Source of the DNA: Agelas oroides
Taxonomy: Eukaryota; Porifera; Demospongiae; Agelasida; Agelasidae
Direction of reading: 5' to 3'
Assembly (NCBI GenBank): GCA_949130485.1
Contig: OX422194.1
Span: forward strand, 5,654,699-5,718,698
DNA: 64,000 nucleotides
The notes under the pieces are model-generated. The model did no database searches. It was not told the DNA's origin and saw only the letters and a list, made by a program, of their open reading frames with translations. A program made the position numbers and the translations under genes. This document shows positions 33,293 through 44,183 of the stretch, one piece after another (position 1 is the first letter of the stretch; every line of letters starts with the position of its first letter).

Positions 33293-33344
33293 TGAAGTCT
33301 AGCTACAGGGCCGTACATAACGCATAACAAGAGCTACGAATAAT

Positions 33345-34373
33345 ATGGCTGACGAATCTCTCTCTGAAGCGTTCGTTGAAGCTCCTATTGAGGACCCTGT
33401 CCTAGCCTGCGTTGTCTCTCTTCGTGACAGACTACCTACCTGTGATGTAAGGAAGTTGATTTTGGACAATTTTGCTGTCTCTGCCATAAAAAGTGCCAAG
33501 AAGCTTTTGTGGGCCGCCCGGCAGGCCGTTCTGCGGCAGAATAAGAAGAAGCTGATCGACCGACGCGCTGCTCAACGCGCTGTTGAAGAAGTCGAATTTG
33601 AGGACCTGATCGACTTTGTGGATTGCCTCGACGAGTGTGAGAAACTACCGCTGGTCTCCGTCTCTGCCAAGGATCTCGTGTTGTTACTGGCGGCGGCGTT
33701 CAAGCCAAGGCCTCGCTCAGAGTCTACTGAAGACATAGCTGGGGTTCTGTCCAGTCATCGTGAGAACTTTGAGACAATTCAGAACAAGATTACTGTCTTA
33801 GAACGTGAGTTGCAGAGTAATATTTGTGCTGTTCAAGAAAGTGTGAATCAGGTCTCTCTGCAATTGAAGGGCCACTTTTCTGATGATCCAAGTCATTACA
33901 GGTCAGTGGGTGCCCACAGACAGACCGAGAAGGCTGGGTCTCGGGAGCACACTGACCGGTCTCATAACGTTGTTGTTTTTGGTGTGCCAGAGAGCAGGGA
34001 TTTGCTGGGTATGGAAGCATTAGTCAGTCGTGCATTTGAGTCAGTTGTTGGATGGAAGGTTACAATTACAGATTGCAGGCAAATTGGGAGATTCTCAACT
34101 GAGTCAGTAAGGAGCCGACCTTTACTCGTGAAGTTTGCCTCTGTTTGGGATCGTAGGCTACTTTTGAGCTCCAAGTACAAGCTTAAAGATTTCTCTGAAG
34201 CCAATTTGTTTGTGAGAGAAGATAGGCCACCCAATGAGCGCAAAGGATCTGCTCGACAGCAGGCTTCACAGCAGGGTGTTAGTGCTACTACTAAGTCTCT
34301 TGCTCGCCAAGGAGGTGACCCTAGTTCAGGTGCAAGGATTGACCTTGTTGACAATGGAGAGCATGTCAATTAA
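33345..34373 (+). CDS. LINE ORF1 protein (nucleic-acid-binding)
   Basis: 342-residue intact frame from ATG at 33345. The N-terminal third is charged and unrecognised. Around residues 130-180 a likely coiled coil includes NKITVLERELQSNICAVQES. The C-terminal half has NVVVFGVPESRDLLGMEALV, then FASVWDRRLLLSSKYKLKDF, an RRM-like arrangement seen in ORF1 proteins of LINEs. Such proteins bind the element RNA and chaperone it in the retrotransposition particle. The end overlaps the ORF2 start by 20 bp. Confidence 0.75.
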   Translation: MADESLSEAFVEAPIEDPVLACVVSLRDRLPTCDVRKLILDNFAVSAIKSAKKLLWAARQAVLRQNKKKLIDRRAAQRAVEEVEFEDLIDFVDCLDECEKLPLVSVSAKDLVLLLAAAFKPRPRSESTEDIAGVLSSHRENFETIQNKITVLERELQSNICAVQESVNQVSLQLKGHFSDDPSHYRSVGAHRQTEKAGSREHTDRSHNVVVFGVPESRDLLGMEALVSRAFESVVGWKVTITDCRQIGRFSTESVRSRPLLVKFASVWDRRLLLSSKYKLKDFSEANLFVREDRPPNERKGSARQQASQQGVSATTKSLARQGGDPSSGARIDLVDNGEHVN

Positions 34374-36991
34374 CATTGTGTCGTATAATTGCCATGGCTT
34401 CCGTAACAGTAGTGGGTATGTAAAAGAATTATTAGAGCAGTGTGACATACTTTGTCTTCAGGAACACTGGCTCCTCGATCAACAGCTCTGTGATTTGAAC
34501 ATCTGTCAAAATTTTGCAGTGACTGGAGTCAGTGGAATGGCATCTGATTGTGTAATTCATGGTCGCCCTTATGGTGGATGTGCTGTTTATGTTAGGAATA
34601 CTTTGTCTTCATCCATTTCACATTGTCAGGTAGTCTCCAGGAGATTTTGTGGCATTAAGGTTAAGCTGGCTGGAGGGCGCATCCTTTTGGTGGTGTGCGC
34701 ATATTTACCCTTTGACAATGGTCATGCCTCCGACTCTCTCAAGTTTAGTGAAGTGCTTTGTGAATTGGAAGCATTTCTGAGCACTCAATGTTATGACCTG
34801 CTGGCTGTGGTTGGAGATTTTAATGTTGACTTTACACGTACTAATCGTCCTCGAACTGGTGAATTGCTACGTTTCATGCAGGCTACTTGTTTAGAGGCTT
34901 CAGACCTCCACTTCCCCTCCATCCAATTTACATATGAGAGTGATAATGGGTTAGCTCGTTCTTGGGTGGATCACTTTTTGTTTTCAACCTCAGCCTCCCA
35001 CCTGGTTAGGTATGTTGATATAGTGTGTTCTGGTGACAATCTGTCTGATCACTTGCCTTTGGCTGTATCCTTAGACTGTCAGCATGTAGTGTCTTCTTCT
35101 GTTGGTTCCTGTTCAACCCAGGCTAGGCGTGTAGCTTGGCACAAGGCGACCTCGGATCAGATTAATGCTTACCAATCCTGTGTGAGGGAGTCTTATAAGC
35201 AGTTTGTTATACCTGACCATGTGTTAAATTGCTCTGATCCTCGTTGCAAAGTGCACTGTGACTATCTCTCTACCCTCTGTCGTGATTTGGTCTGTTGTTT
35301 GGTCTCTTGTGCTGATGCTACCATTCCTCCGGCATCTCATAGAAAACGGGTAGCTGGTTGGAAAGATGAAATTCCCCCATTTAAGGAGAGGTCTCTGTTT
35401 TGGAATCGGCTATGGTATGAGAGTGGATGTCCTCAGGCTGGGGTGTTGTTTCAGCTGAGAAAACATGCCAAAACTCGGTATAAGTATGCTGTGAGAAGGG
35501 TTATGAGAAATCAAGATAAGTTGAGGCGTGCTAAGCTGGCTGATGCTCTCTCTCATGGCAAGTCTAGGCATTTCTGGCAGGAAGTGCGAAGTTGCAGTGG
35601 TAGGAAGCAGGTTACCCCTCACTCTGTTGATGGTGTCTGTGGCAATGAGAACTTGGTTGAACATTGGGCTGATAAATTCAAGAATCTGTTTACATCTTCC
35701 AACCCTAATTCCTCGAACTTGTTGGCACAGGCTCTGGCAGACCTTGAAGTTTCTGTTGAGGACATGGGCTCTCTTTCATTCTCAGCTGACTCTGTCTGTG
35801 CTGCTTTGAAAAAGTTGAAACATGGTAAGTCAGAAGGAGGGTCCTTGACATCTGACCACTTAATTTTTGCTCCTCGTTGTTTTGCAGAAGTGCTTGCTCC
35901 TGTTTTCACTTGTCTAGTACGGCACGGGTACATGCCATCCGTGTTTAGAGATGCTGTTATTCTTCCAATCCCAAAGGGTGGTAATACGGATCTGTCACAA
36001 TCTGCTAACTACAGAGGTATTGCCCTAGCTTCCTGTTTCAGCAAGCTTCTGGAGTATTGCAGCTGTTTGCTCTCCTCTCACCTTCAATTTGGTTTCAAAC
36101 CAGGGTTGTCTACCACATTGTGCACTGGTGTGCTGAAGGCAACTATTTCCCGTTATCTCGCAGGTGGATCTTGTGTGTATGGCTGCCTTGTTGATGCCTC
36201 CAAGGCTTTTGACAGTGTTGACCATACTCTACTTTTAGAGAAGTTGCTGAAAAGGGGCCTGCCTATTTGTGTTGTTCGTTTTCTGCTCACATGGTATCAG
36301 ACGCAACGTTTAAGGGTGAGTTGGAATGGTGTCCAATCTGGCGCATTTCCTGTTTCTCGAGGAGTCCGACAGGGAGGTGTAATTTCTCCCATTCTGTTCG
36401 CTCTGTATATTTGATGATTTGCTGTATGAACTTGAACAGTCTGGGGTTGGTTGTTTCTGTGATGACCAGTTTGTGGGTGCACTTGCTTATGCTGATGACC
36501 TTACATTGTTAGCTCCCAGCCCTGCTGCTCTTCGGAGGTTGTTGTTCATTTGTGAGCAGTTTGGAGCCGCCAACATGTTGAAGTTTAATCCAGATAAAAC
36601 CCAATGTATCAAATTTTCACATAGTTGTACTGTTGGTGCTTGTAATTTTCGTTTTTGTGGCAAGTCAATTTTTTGTGCGAAGTCCGTTGTGCACCTAGGT
36701 CATGTTCTTACCTGTAATTTGATGGATAATGCTGACATTCTTAGATGCTCTCGTGATTTCTGTAAGCAAGTAAATGGTATCCTGTTTAGGTTTGGCTTTT
36801 GTGATCCAGTTGTACAGACTAGACTGCTCCTTAATTACTGTATGTCTCTCTATGGCTGTGCTTTGTGGTCTCTTAATTGTAGTGAAATTAAACACTTAGA
36901 TGTGAGTCTTAATAAGTGTTTACGACGTATCTGGTCACTTCCCCCTAATAGCCATACTGGTATTGTTCATTGTGTTTCTGGTTGTGTATAA
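34354..36991 (+). pseudogene. LINE ORF2: AP-endonuclease and reverse transcriptase, frameshifted
   Basis: The ATG at 34354 overlaps the end of ORF1. The N-terminal endonuclease has the expected motifs in order: VSYNCHGF, CLQEHWLL, VVGDFNVDF, SWVDHFLFS and SDHLPLAV. The reverse transcriptase follows with ANYRGIALASCFSKLLE, LVDASKAFDSVDH, RGVRQGGVISPILFALYI and, after a frame change near 36411, AYADDLTLLAPS containing the YADD catalytic pair. The frame change looks like one extra T before the conserved DD. A second frame change lies close to 36960-36990, after which the C-terminal tail is open to 37262. The element is therefore probably recently inactivated. Confidence 0.85.
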
Positions 36992-37442
36992 TGTTTGTTT
37001 TCAACGTTTCTGTAAGTTGTATCAGTCTGCTTGTAGTAGCAGTAATTTCCTTGTACGTACAGTTTTTCAATCTGCATCTCTCTCCTGTCGCAATTTCATT
37101 GGTCAAAACCTTATGTTTGGCAAGAGTTTTGTACGGGATTATAGTAGTATCTCTTTAGATTCAGTTAACTTGGTTAGAGAGTTGAGAGATAACTCACTGT
37201 TTGTACCAGGCTTTCAGACCTCTGAACTGAACTTATTTGTGCATTATGTGTCTACTTCATAGTTAGGTATCTACTCTTTTAATTGTACTCCTTTTCTGTG
37301 GGGTGAATAATAATAATAATAAAAAAAATAATAACTTTTTCCATCCTATAAAGGAGTTCAAGACGTGAGTTGAGATCTCCACAAACGGGTACACAGGACA
37401 GCTTTCAGAACACCTAAAATTTCCTGGAGGACCATATGCCCC

Positions 37443-37534
37443 CAGACCCCCCTAGAGTGAACGACTGCAGGGCGGCCATGTTCTCTACTTCACCTAATGA
37501 CATTGCCTGCAGTCGTTCACTCTAGGGGGGTCTG
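37443..37534. mobile_element. 92-bp perfect hairpin element
   Basis: CAGACCCCCCTAGAGTGAAC (start of a 28-bp arm at 37443-37470) has an exact inverted match at 37507-37534, with 36 bp between. It replaces the 5' part of a duplicated FN3 exon. A relative of one arm lies near 26863. Confidence 0.85.
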
Positions 37535-37591
37535 TAAACTATGTGGGATCCACTCAGAGTACTATGCAACAGTTCAGAACAAATGAACTTC
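37535..37591 (+). pseudogene. Relic of a duplicated FN3 exon
   Basis: The last 57 bp before a GTAAGC donor at 37592 match the 3' end of the FN3 exon at 32679-32999 (shared TCCACTCAGAGTAC and CAACAGTTCA), and the following intron also matches. The 5' part of the exon is missing, so it cannot encode a domain. Confidence 0.75.
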
Positions 37592-37600
37592 GTAAGCTGA

Positions 37601-38140
37601 TACCGTAAACTCCGGTTGTTAGGCGCACCCTGCTATTAGGCGCATATTATTTATTAGGCGCATGCTTCCTTCCTGGTACACGGCATCATTTATTAGGCGC
37701 ATGTGGACTCGGTACACGAAGGCTGCGAGGGATCGAGGGAAAACCATGGCATCATGAACACGCAGCACACTCGATGGTCATCCTGAAGTCAACAAAAGAC
37801 GAGATACACAGGCTTTTCCTGTTTCTGGCAAACACAAAGCTTGCAAGCCGCATCCTTCGTGGCCTACGAGACTACTACCCAACGACTACCGTACAACAAG
37901 TCCGAAAAATTTCACGGTCTTCTTGAGGAGGATGGAATCTTCTGATTTTACGTCGATACTCGCCAGGTGAACGCGTCTAACGATCTGCTGCGCGCTGCAT
38001 ATTGCCGCTGAGTCGTCAAGCCGCCTGTAGGGTGTGGCTTTCATCGCATCCCTTATTTAGCGCATATCCTCTATTAGGCGCATATTTGCTTACCACTTAC
38101 ACTTATAAGCGCATGCGCCTATTAACCAGAGTCTACGGTA
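37601..38140. mobile_element. 540-bp TIR element TACCGTAAACTCCGG
   Basis: TACCGTAAACTCCGGTTGTT at the left end and the inverted AACCAGAGTCTACGGTA at the right end. Subterminal TATTAGGCGCAT repeats occur at both ends. It sits exactly where the duplicated intron is interrupted. The inner 350 bp is GC-rich, without a recognised frame. Confidence 0.75.
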
Positions 38141-38176
38141 TGTTTTGTACATGCCATACCAAGTTGCCAATACATA

Positions 38177-38876
38177 GGGTGTCTCTATTCACTGGACTGG
38201 ATACTGGACTGGACTACCTTTTTGCCACTAAAATCCTTTTTTTTTTTTATGCTCTGTAATTAGACTCACCTACCAGTAGAGTTGCAAACTACATTATACT
38301 AAACCATGGCTTCTTGCTGCCCAATATCCTAGATGATTTCCAAATGGGTCGGGCCAACCACTTCTGGAGAGCAACTGTGTTATCGAGAGGTAGCAGTACA
38401 GTTGACTCTTTGCCTCAGTAGAACTTTCTACTTGTATCTCTCATTTGTCCCTAATTTCAAGGAGTGATGTAATGCTTCTTTGCCTGCATTTGCACATAGC
38501 TGCACTGCCCGCCACCCCACCTGCTGCCATCCAGAATTGAGTATACTAAACTACACACCATATGCCACTAACTGGTAACTTGATTATACTGGCAGATTAA
38601 ACATGCTCAAGTTTGCTTCACAACAGTGATTGCGCTGGAGTGACAGCTGCGGTATAAATACAAGTTCGCAGCTACAATTATCTTCTTATGGTAAATATAG
38701 AACATTTACTAGACTTTTATGTGCCAATTAAGAACCTGCATTTGTGTGGTATAAGGCTGTGTTTCTAGGCAATATGCAACACTACAGGCAAGTGAAGCTA
38801 ATTACAGGGCATAAAAATGATTTTATAGTGGCAAAAAGGTCAGTCCAGTAGTCCAGTCCAATGAATAGAGACACCC
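38177..38876. mobile_element. 700-bp TIR element, probably hAT-like
   Basis: GGGTGTCTCTATTCACTGGA at the left end and TCCAATGAATAGAGACACCC at the right end, with about 80-bp arms including CTTTTTGCCACTA. Flanks AATACATA and AGTACACA each differ by one base from AATACACA in the uninterrupted intron copy near 33050, implying an 8-bp target duplication. Confidence 0.75.
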
Positions 38877-39287
38877 CAGTACACATGAATTGGTTGTGTC
38901 TGTAGTTCTCCAAATGACAGAATGCTGGGTTGGGGCCTGGTAATGAGGCAGGGTTGGAACTAGGGTCATAATACAAAATCAATAATTGGTTTCTTGTTCA
39001 AGGGAGATTAGCATGATTACGGTACATGGTCATTTTATTTTATTGGAATACCATTTAGAGTTGTCAATTGTATTGCTAAAGACTTAAAAAACATTAAAAA
39101 TGTAAAAAGATGTAGGGATGGCATGCCAAAAAGTATGCAAACAAGGTAGGGATAATGCATGAAAGCAAAGGTCAACATATTGGCAAAGCCCCATCCCTAC
39201 ATCTTTTTCACACTACAGTTAGTGCATGGGGGTCTTCCTAAAACGTACCACAAGTTCACAACCTTTATTACTGGCAGTTCATGGCTG

Positions 39288-39340
39288 TAGCTTCGTTCTC
39301 AGGCCACCTCCTCCTCCCACATGGCCTGGTAATGAGGCTA
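39288..39340. mobile_element. 53-bp micro-MITE, TAGCCTCG family
   Basis: Ends TAGCTTCGTTCTCAGGCC and GGCCTGGTAATGAGGCTA are inverted. The flanking 9-mers no longer match well, so it is an older copy inside a larger element. Confidence 0.6.
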
Positions 39341-39453
39341 GTATGACCCTCTTGGTAGCATTATGTTATACAGAACCTCTTCAACAACTTAAGCAGTGAG
39401 TTGGAGTAGACTGCAGACTTATGATAGTGTCGTTAAAGTACATGGCATGGTTT

Positions 39454-39510
39454 TAACCTCGTCCCCAGGCCACATTCCTTCTCCCACATGTTGGCTCAGG
39501 GACGAGGCTA
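39454..39510. mobile_element. 57-bp micro-MITE, TAGCCTCG family
   Basis: Ends TAACCTCGTCCCCAGGCCA and CTCAGGGACGAGGCTA are inverted. Target duplication is not clear. Confidence 0.55.
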
Positions 39511-39714
39511 ATATGATCTAGCAGCATTGCATCAACTGTAGTGTGAAAAAGATGTAGGGATGGGGCTTTGCCAATATGTTGACCTTTGCTTTCATGCATT
39601 ATCCCTACCTTGTTTGCATACTTTTTGGCATGCCATCCCTACATCTTTTTACATTTTTAATGTTTTTTAAGTCTTGTTTCTGTACTTTTTTGATGTTAAT
39701 CTCAGTTCCAGTTT

Positions 39715-40455
39715 AATACACGTAAGTGTAATCACAACACCAGAACTTGAAACGGCGTTGACAGTTTAGTAGTTGTTCCAGGCATGTATTAAATAATTAG
39801 GCCTATGTGTAATATAGGCAGCTAGAACCTGATGAAGGGCCAACCACTCAATTAGGCCTATGTGTAATATAGCCAGCTAGAACCTGATGAAGGGCCAACC
39901 ACTCTTCCTACCAAACTTTGTGAAACCAATTTCAGTTGTCAATCACATGACGACTGACCAGCTGCAGCACAGAAACTACTATCCTACTGACGACTGACCA
40001 TCCTAGCTTTACAGTTCAAAGGCTATTTTTAGTGTAGCTACAAGTAGGCAGCTGAATGCAGCGCCTTACCTACGTAGTGTTCATAAGCCTTGCCCAATGC
40101 CGGCGGGAGGAAAAGACCGCGACAGCCAAGCGTATTGCCCGCTGGCGATTTCGCTTGTGTACTAGTCTCGCTTCCAGACCAATGACCGTGGTCTTTGGTC
40201 TGGGAACGAGACTTCGTGTGCGCATGCGTACAAAATTAGAAAATGGCGTCCTAAGCAACGCACAGCAGCCTCAGAGTGTTGTGAATGGCTTTTGTTGACC
40301 AGGGTGAACTTGAAGCTATGAAGACGCTGAGTGGTCGTAGAGCTCTGCGCTGTGATAAGCATCAGTTTCGTGCTAAAATTACGGTGAGTGCTTGAACCGT
40401 TTTTGAGTTATTGTTGTTTGAACAAAAGTCGTAACGAAGAAAGAAAGAAAGAAAG
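39715..40455. repeat. Intron duplication, copy 1, with a possible captured exon
   Basis: Diverged direct counterpart of about 41790-42475. It contains two 55-bp tandem copies (39796-39905) sharing GCTAGAACCTGATGAAGG, a TAGTCTCG-type palindrome (40163-40214), and a 33-codon frame from ATG 40285 to 40383 ending exactly at a GTGAGT donor. Copy 2 has lost that ATG. Confidence 0.6.
40163..40214. mobile_element. 52-bp micro-MITE, TAGTCTCG variant
   Basis: TAGTCTCGCTTCCAGACC and GGTCTGGGAACGAGACTT are inverted; flanking 9-mers match at 6 of 9. The same insertion is present in the duplicated copy near 42192-42241, so it predates the duplication. Confidence 0.6.
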
Positions 40456-41119
40456 AAAGAAGAATACGAAAAATGGCACTTTTGCTATCGCACACTTTTG
40501 CGTTTAGCTGTCTTCCGCGTGGTTTTTGGCCACTTATATGAGTCTTACTGATCACAAAGGCACTCAAAGAGGAAGCCTGGATGCTTAAATAAACTTTTTG
40601 CGTGTTTGTGGTGAAGTTATACGGCTTTTGCTTAAGTATTGCATATATTGCGCGTCGGCGCCATCCCTACATAGAGAGTCTACCGACTCTCTGATTATGG
40701 TAGGACGGACATCAGCTGCTGCACTTCACACAGCAAGAGCAGGACTATTACTCCCTGAAAGCAATGCATCTTCCTCTTGATAACCACAGAGCACTTTCCA
40801 ACACATTGTCAACAACCAGTGACAAAGAGGTCATTGTACGCCTCCCTTTCTCAGTGTGCTCACCTTGAATCGTTTGTCATGCCAGTGATCTTCAGTTCAT
40901 TAGTTAGCTCCTCAGTTCATTAGTTAGCTCCTCAGACACTCTTGCATCAACAGAAGTCACGTTTGTATCAGGGAGAGGCACGGCAGAAGTACAAAGGGCA
41001 CAGATGGAGACCAGAATCGGTTATTATAATAACCGATTCTATAGCTTTGTGTGGCCTAATACATTTTTTGTGAGTTTGTCAAATATGGTTGAAAAATGAT
41101 TTTTTTCACTCATTTCCAG

Positions 41120-41410
41120 CTCCCACTCCCCCCCGGATGTTCCGGATTACCTCAGTGATGACAAGGAGCCTTAGCTTTTCATGGCAGACACCTATGACCC
41201 TGAATGGAGTCTTTGTTGGGTATCAGCTGTCTTGCCAACCCCTACTGTCAGGCATCCCTCTTCCCTACATCCTTACCACTGGACCTACTGCAGTAATGGT
41301 CATGCTCTCTAACCTCTATCCTGGTGTGGGATACAACTGTAGCATTGTGGCTAGGAATGGTGCTGGACCATCAGATCCTGTTTACATCAGTGGTACTACT
41401 CTGGAAACAG
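41120..41410 (+). CDS. Gene B: FN3 domain 2 exon
   Basis: Acceptor CTCATTTCCAG, donor GTATAT at 41411, phase 1 both sides. Begins APTPPRMFRITSV; RSLSFSWQTP is the B strand and GVGYNCSIVARNGAGPSDP covers the F-G region, with the YNCS cysteine motif common to the following FN3 domains. This domain is most like FN3 domains 3 and 4, suggesting local exon duplication. Confidence 0.9.
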
Positions 41411-41480
41411 GTATATCAGTCTATGTAGTATGTATACCTAATTTAGTGCTACTATGTTACTATATAAACAAGAAAAGAGC
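41411..41480. other. Start of gene B intron after FN3 2
   Basis: Short AT-rich intron sequence leading into the inverted-arm element at 41481. Confidence 0.4.
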
Positions 41481-41722
41481 AACATTAAAAATGCAGGGAT
41501 GGCATGCCGAAACAGTATGCAAACAAGGTAGGGATGATGTAAAAGTGAAGGTAAATATACAAAGCCCCATTCCTCCATCTTTTCCACACTAGAGTGCAAC
41601 TGTGGTGTAAAAAGATGTAGGGATAGAGCTTTGTATATTTACCTTCACTTTTACATCATCCCTACCTTGTTTGCGTACTTATTGGGATGCCATCCCTACA
41701 TCTTTTTGCATTTTTAATGTTT
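41481..41722. mobile_element. 242-bp hairpin element related to 39079-39675
   Basis: The arms share AACATTAAAAATG, AACAAGGTAGGGATGATG and GATGTAGGGAT with the 39079 element but have almost no interior. It is a deletion derivative of the same family. Confidence 0.8.
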
Positions 41723-41789
41723 TTTATTTGTTTTGTTTCTTGATTTTAATTTTAGCTACAGTTCGACCTAAGCCTAAGAATATTTTTAT

Positions 41790-42459
41790 TTAAGTGTAAC
41801 CACGTACAAACCCAGAACTTGAAATGGCATTGGCAGTTTAGTATAGTGGTTCCAAGCATGTAATAATTGTGTGACATTGCCAGCTAGAATGTGATGAAGG
41901 GTCAACCACTCTCCGTACCAACCTTTTTGAAACTCATTTCCTAATTTTCGATCACATGACAACTGACCAGCTGCAGCACAGAAAACTGTACTGACAACTG
42001 ACCATCGGCTAGCTTTACAGTTTACTAAAGCCGTGAGTAGGCTATTTTTTAGTGTAGCTATAAGTGAGCAGCTGAATGCAGTGCCTTACCTACGTGGTGT
42101 TCATAAGCCTTGCCCACTACTACAGGAAGAAACCGTGTCAACCATGCGTAATGCCTGCTGGCCAACTTGCGATTTCGCTCGTGCACTTGTCCATCTACCA
42201 GACCAATGACCGTGATATTTGGTCTGGGATTGAGACTACATGTGCGCATGCGTACAAAATTAGAAAATGATGTCCTTCACAACGGACAGGCCAGGCAGTG
42301 TTGTGAACAGCTTTTTTGACCACAGTAAATTTGAAGCTATGAAGGCGTTGAGTGGTCATAGAGCTCCATGATGTGGTAAGCATCAGTTTCATGCTAAAAT
42401 TACAGTGAACACTAGAACTGTTTTTGTGTTATCGTTGTTTGAACAAAGTGGTCATAACA

Positions 42460-42475
<16 letters not shown>
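41790..42475. repeat. Intron duplication, copy 2
   Basis: Direct, diverged copy of 39715-40455. Shared landmarks are AGCTGAATGCAG, CCAGACCAATGACCGTG and CATGCGTACAAAATTAGAAA. Together with the neighbouring hairpin elements this marks a tandem duplication of about 2 kb that included an FN3-2-proximal intron segment. Confidence 0.7.
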
Positions 42476-42555
<80 letters not shown>

Positions 42556-42557
42556 AA

Positions 42558-42608
<51 letters not shown>

Positions 42609-42612
42609 ATTG
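42460..42612. repeat. GAAA then AAAT microsatellite
   Basis: About 24 uninterrupted AAAG units followed by about 13 AAAT units. A shorter GAAA run is at the equivalent place in copy 1 (40434-40463). Confidence 0.95.
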
Positions 42613-42649
42613 AGTTTAACTGTCTATGGATGCACTATCTACAGCTACG

Positions 42650-44183
42650 TATATGCATGCAAGTGGGCTACATAATGTTGAGGGAGGCATACCTAGTTAA
42701 CACTAGAATAGTCAAGAATGGAACTTGGCCCCTGCTCAGCTTTCCATCACTTTCAGTACATACTGCAAGCAACAGACGAGGCCCTGGTAACGAGGATACA
42801 CCAACTGTTCATCAAATCCAAAAAAGGATAATCTATTCTGGTGTTCTATTGCTAAGTCACACAAATTACAACTCTGATCTTGAGTTGTCGGATGTAGCCT
42901 GCAGGCTCTCCATGCCCTTCTCCCACACATGATACAAAAACAAAAGGAAGGGGATGGAAACGAAAACTAGCTGTGTCCCAAGCCTCCTTAATTCTTTGGT
43001 TTGTATAATAAATGGAAGTAGAAGAAAAATGAGGAAGGTTTGGGAGCATTTATTACATGACTTGGAGTGTGATTAGCTGTGGCCAGTCATCTGTCCCAGT
43101 GGTTAGTGTTGAAGTCGTTTTACTTATATTAGATTGTTCCTGGTTCTTTACACTGCACTGGGCTGCTCTATCTACAACATCGCCAGCTGCAATCATGCTA
43201 CGTAATAGTTCATTTTTTGTGGCACGTTGCATGGATGGATCAATGAACTGTCTTACAGCACATTTGCCATACTAAGGCCACAGCAGGAAAATATCCTATT
43301 TCTCACTTACCGCCGCACAGACTTTCTGATAGTTCCACCTCTCAAAACACAACACAATTACGTAATTATGTATGTAACACTTCTGCACAATATGGTTGTA
43401 GAAGCCTTTGGAAAACACAGTAGAATCTTGGCTGTTTCTTTTATCAACAGCTTCATTTTCTTATGTTTTTACAGTTGTGTTTTGTTAATTCTACGTCCGC
43501 CCGCACTGATTTTCAGCCATTTCCAGGATGAGAAACAAAATATTTCCCTATTATGGCCTAAGCTAAGGCTTACATCACACACTGTATCTGAGCCTCGGAT
43601 GTCACATGCCACAAGCTAGTTATATGTTGCCAGATCTCAGACTGTTGCGTCGACCTTTGGTACATCAAAAGTGCTGCATCTGAGACATTGCCCTCGTGCT
43701 CATATAGAAACTATGTGACATCAAAGGTAGAAAAGATAGCAAAAGTTAAGGTGGAGGCATGGGAGTGAGGCTTAATAACCCTCAAGTGTCAGACCCTTCC
43801 TTCTTCTGGACAGTTTCCAAGGGTAGTTGACTACATATGGACCTAAGAACATGCTCATGTCAGCATAGACTTTATCTATAACAGCCTCCCGGGGTAAAAG
43901 TTTATGTCCAAGTCAGCTCCAGAGTTCTGTATATCTGTCTACACCTACCTGAAAAATAAACAACAGACTTATTCTAAGTGATAGACTGACTAGTCTTGGA
44001 TGGCCAGACCCTTCTGTGTATGGTATGGCCACGTGAGACTATAGACTGACCTTATATCCAGTAACTAGTCTCACAAGCCAGTAACTTGCATTTTGACGCT
44101 CTTTGGTATGAAGATCATTCTTCTGTGATGATTTAATTGCCATTACATCATGGGCACCAGATGTTGTGAACTTAGTGCGCCCC
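42650..44183. mobile_element. Truncated copy of the GGGGCGCAC element
   Basis: Diverged copy of the element at 47823-49762: 42730-42990 matches 48357-48700 and 43640-44183 matches 49245-49762, ending in the same CTTAGTGCGCCCC terminus. The left end is missing, probably lost at the microsatellite junction. It carries a micro-MITE at 43991-44041. Its open frames are not recognised. Confidence 0.65.
43991..44041. mobile_element. 51-bp micro-MITE, TAGTCTC family, perfect 9-bp TSD
   Basis: TAGTCTTGGATGGCCAGACC at the left end and GGCCACGTGAGACTA at the right end. The flanks 43982-43990 and 44042-44050 are both TAGACTGAC, an exact 9-bp target duplication. Confidence 0.88.

Larger units (their letters stand above)
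33300..37336 (+). mobile_element. CR1/L2-like LINE, nearly full length
   Basis: Non-LTR retrotransposon in sense orientation within a gene B intron. It has two coding regions (ORF1 33345-34373; ORF2 from 34354) and ends in an AAT-rich microsatellite-like tail at about 37306-37336, the kind of 3' end typical of CR1/L2-group elements. The 5' end is set near 33300 by the end of similarity to the duplicated intron. No target duplication was found. It appears young: ORF1 is intact and ORF2 has only two apparent frame changes. Confidence 0.85.
39079..39675. mobile_element. 597-bp element with 142-bp inverted arms
   Basis: Left arm 39079-39220 and right arm 39534-39675 are nearly perfect inverted copies, sharing AAGATGTAGGGATGG and GGTAGGGATAATGCATG. 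The interior carries two TAGCCTCG-type palindromes (39288-39340 and 39454-39510). A relative lies at 41481-41722. Confidence 0.85.

Noticed and set aside
33790-36895. Minus-strand ORFs within the LINE
   Set aside because: They are antisense to well-supported ORF1 and ORF2 frames.
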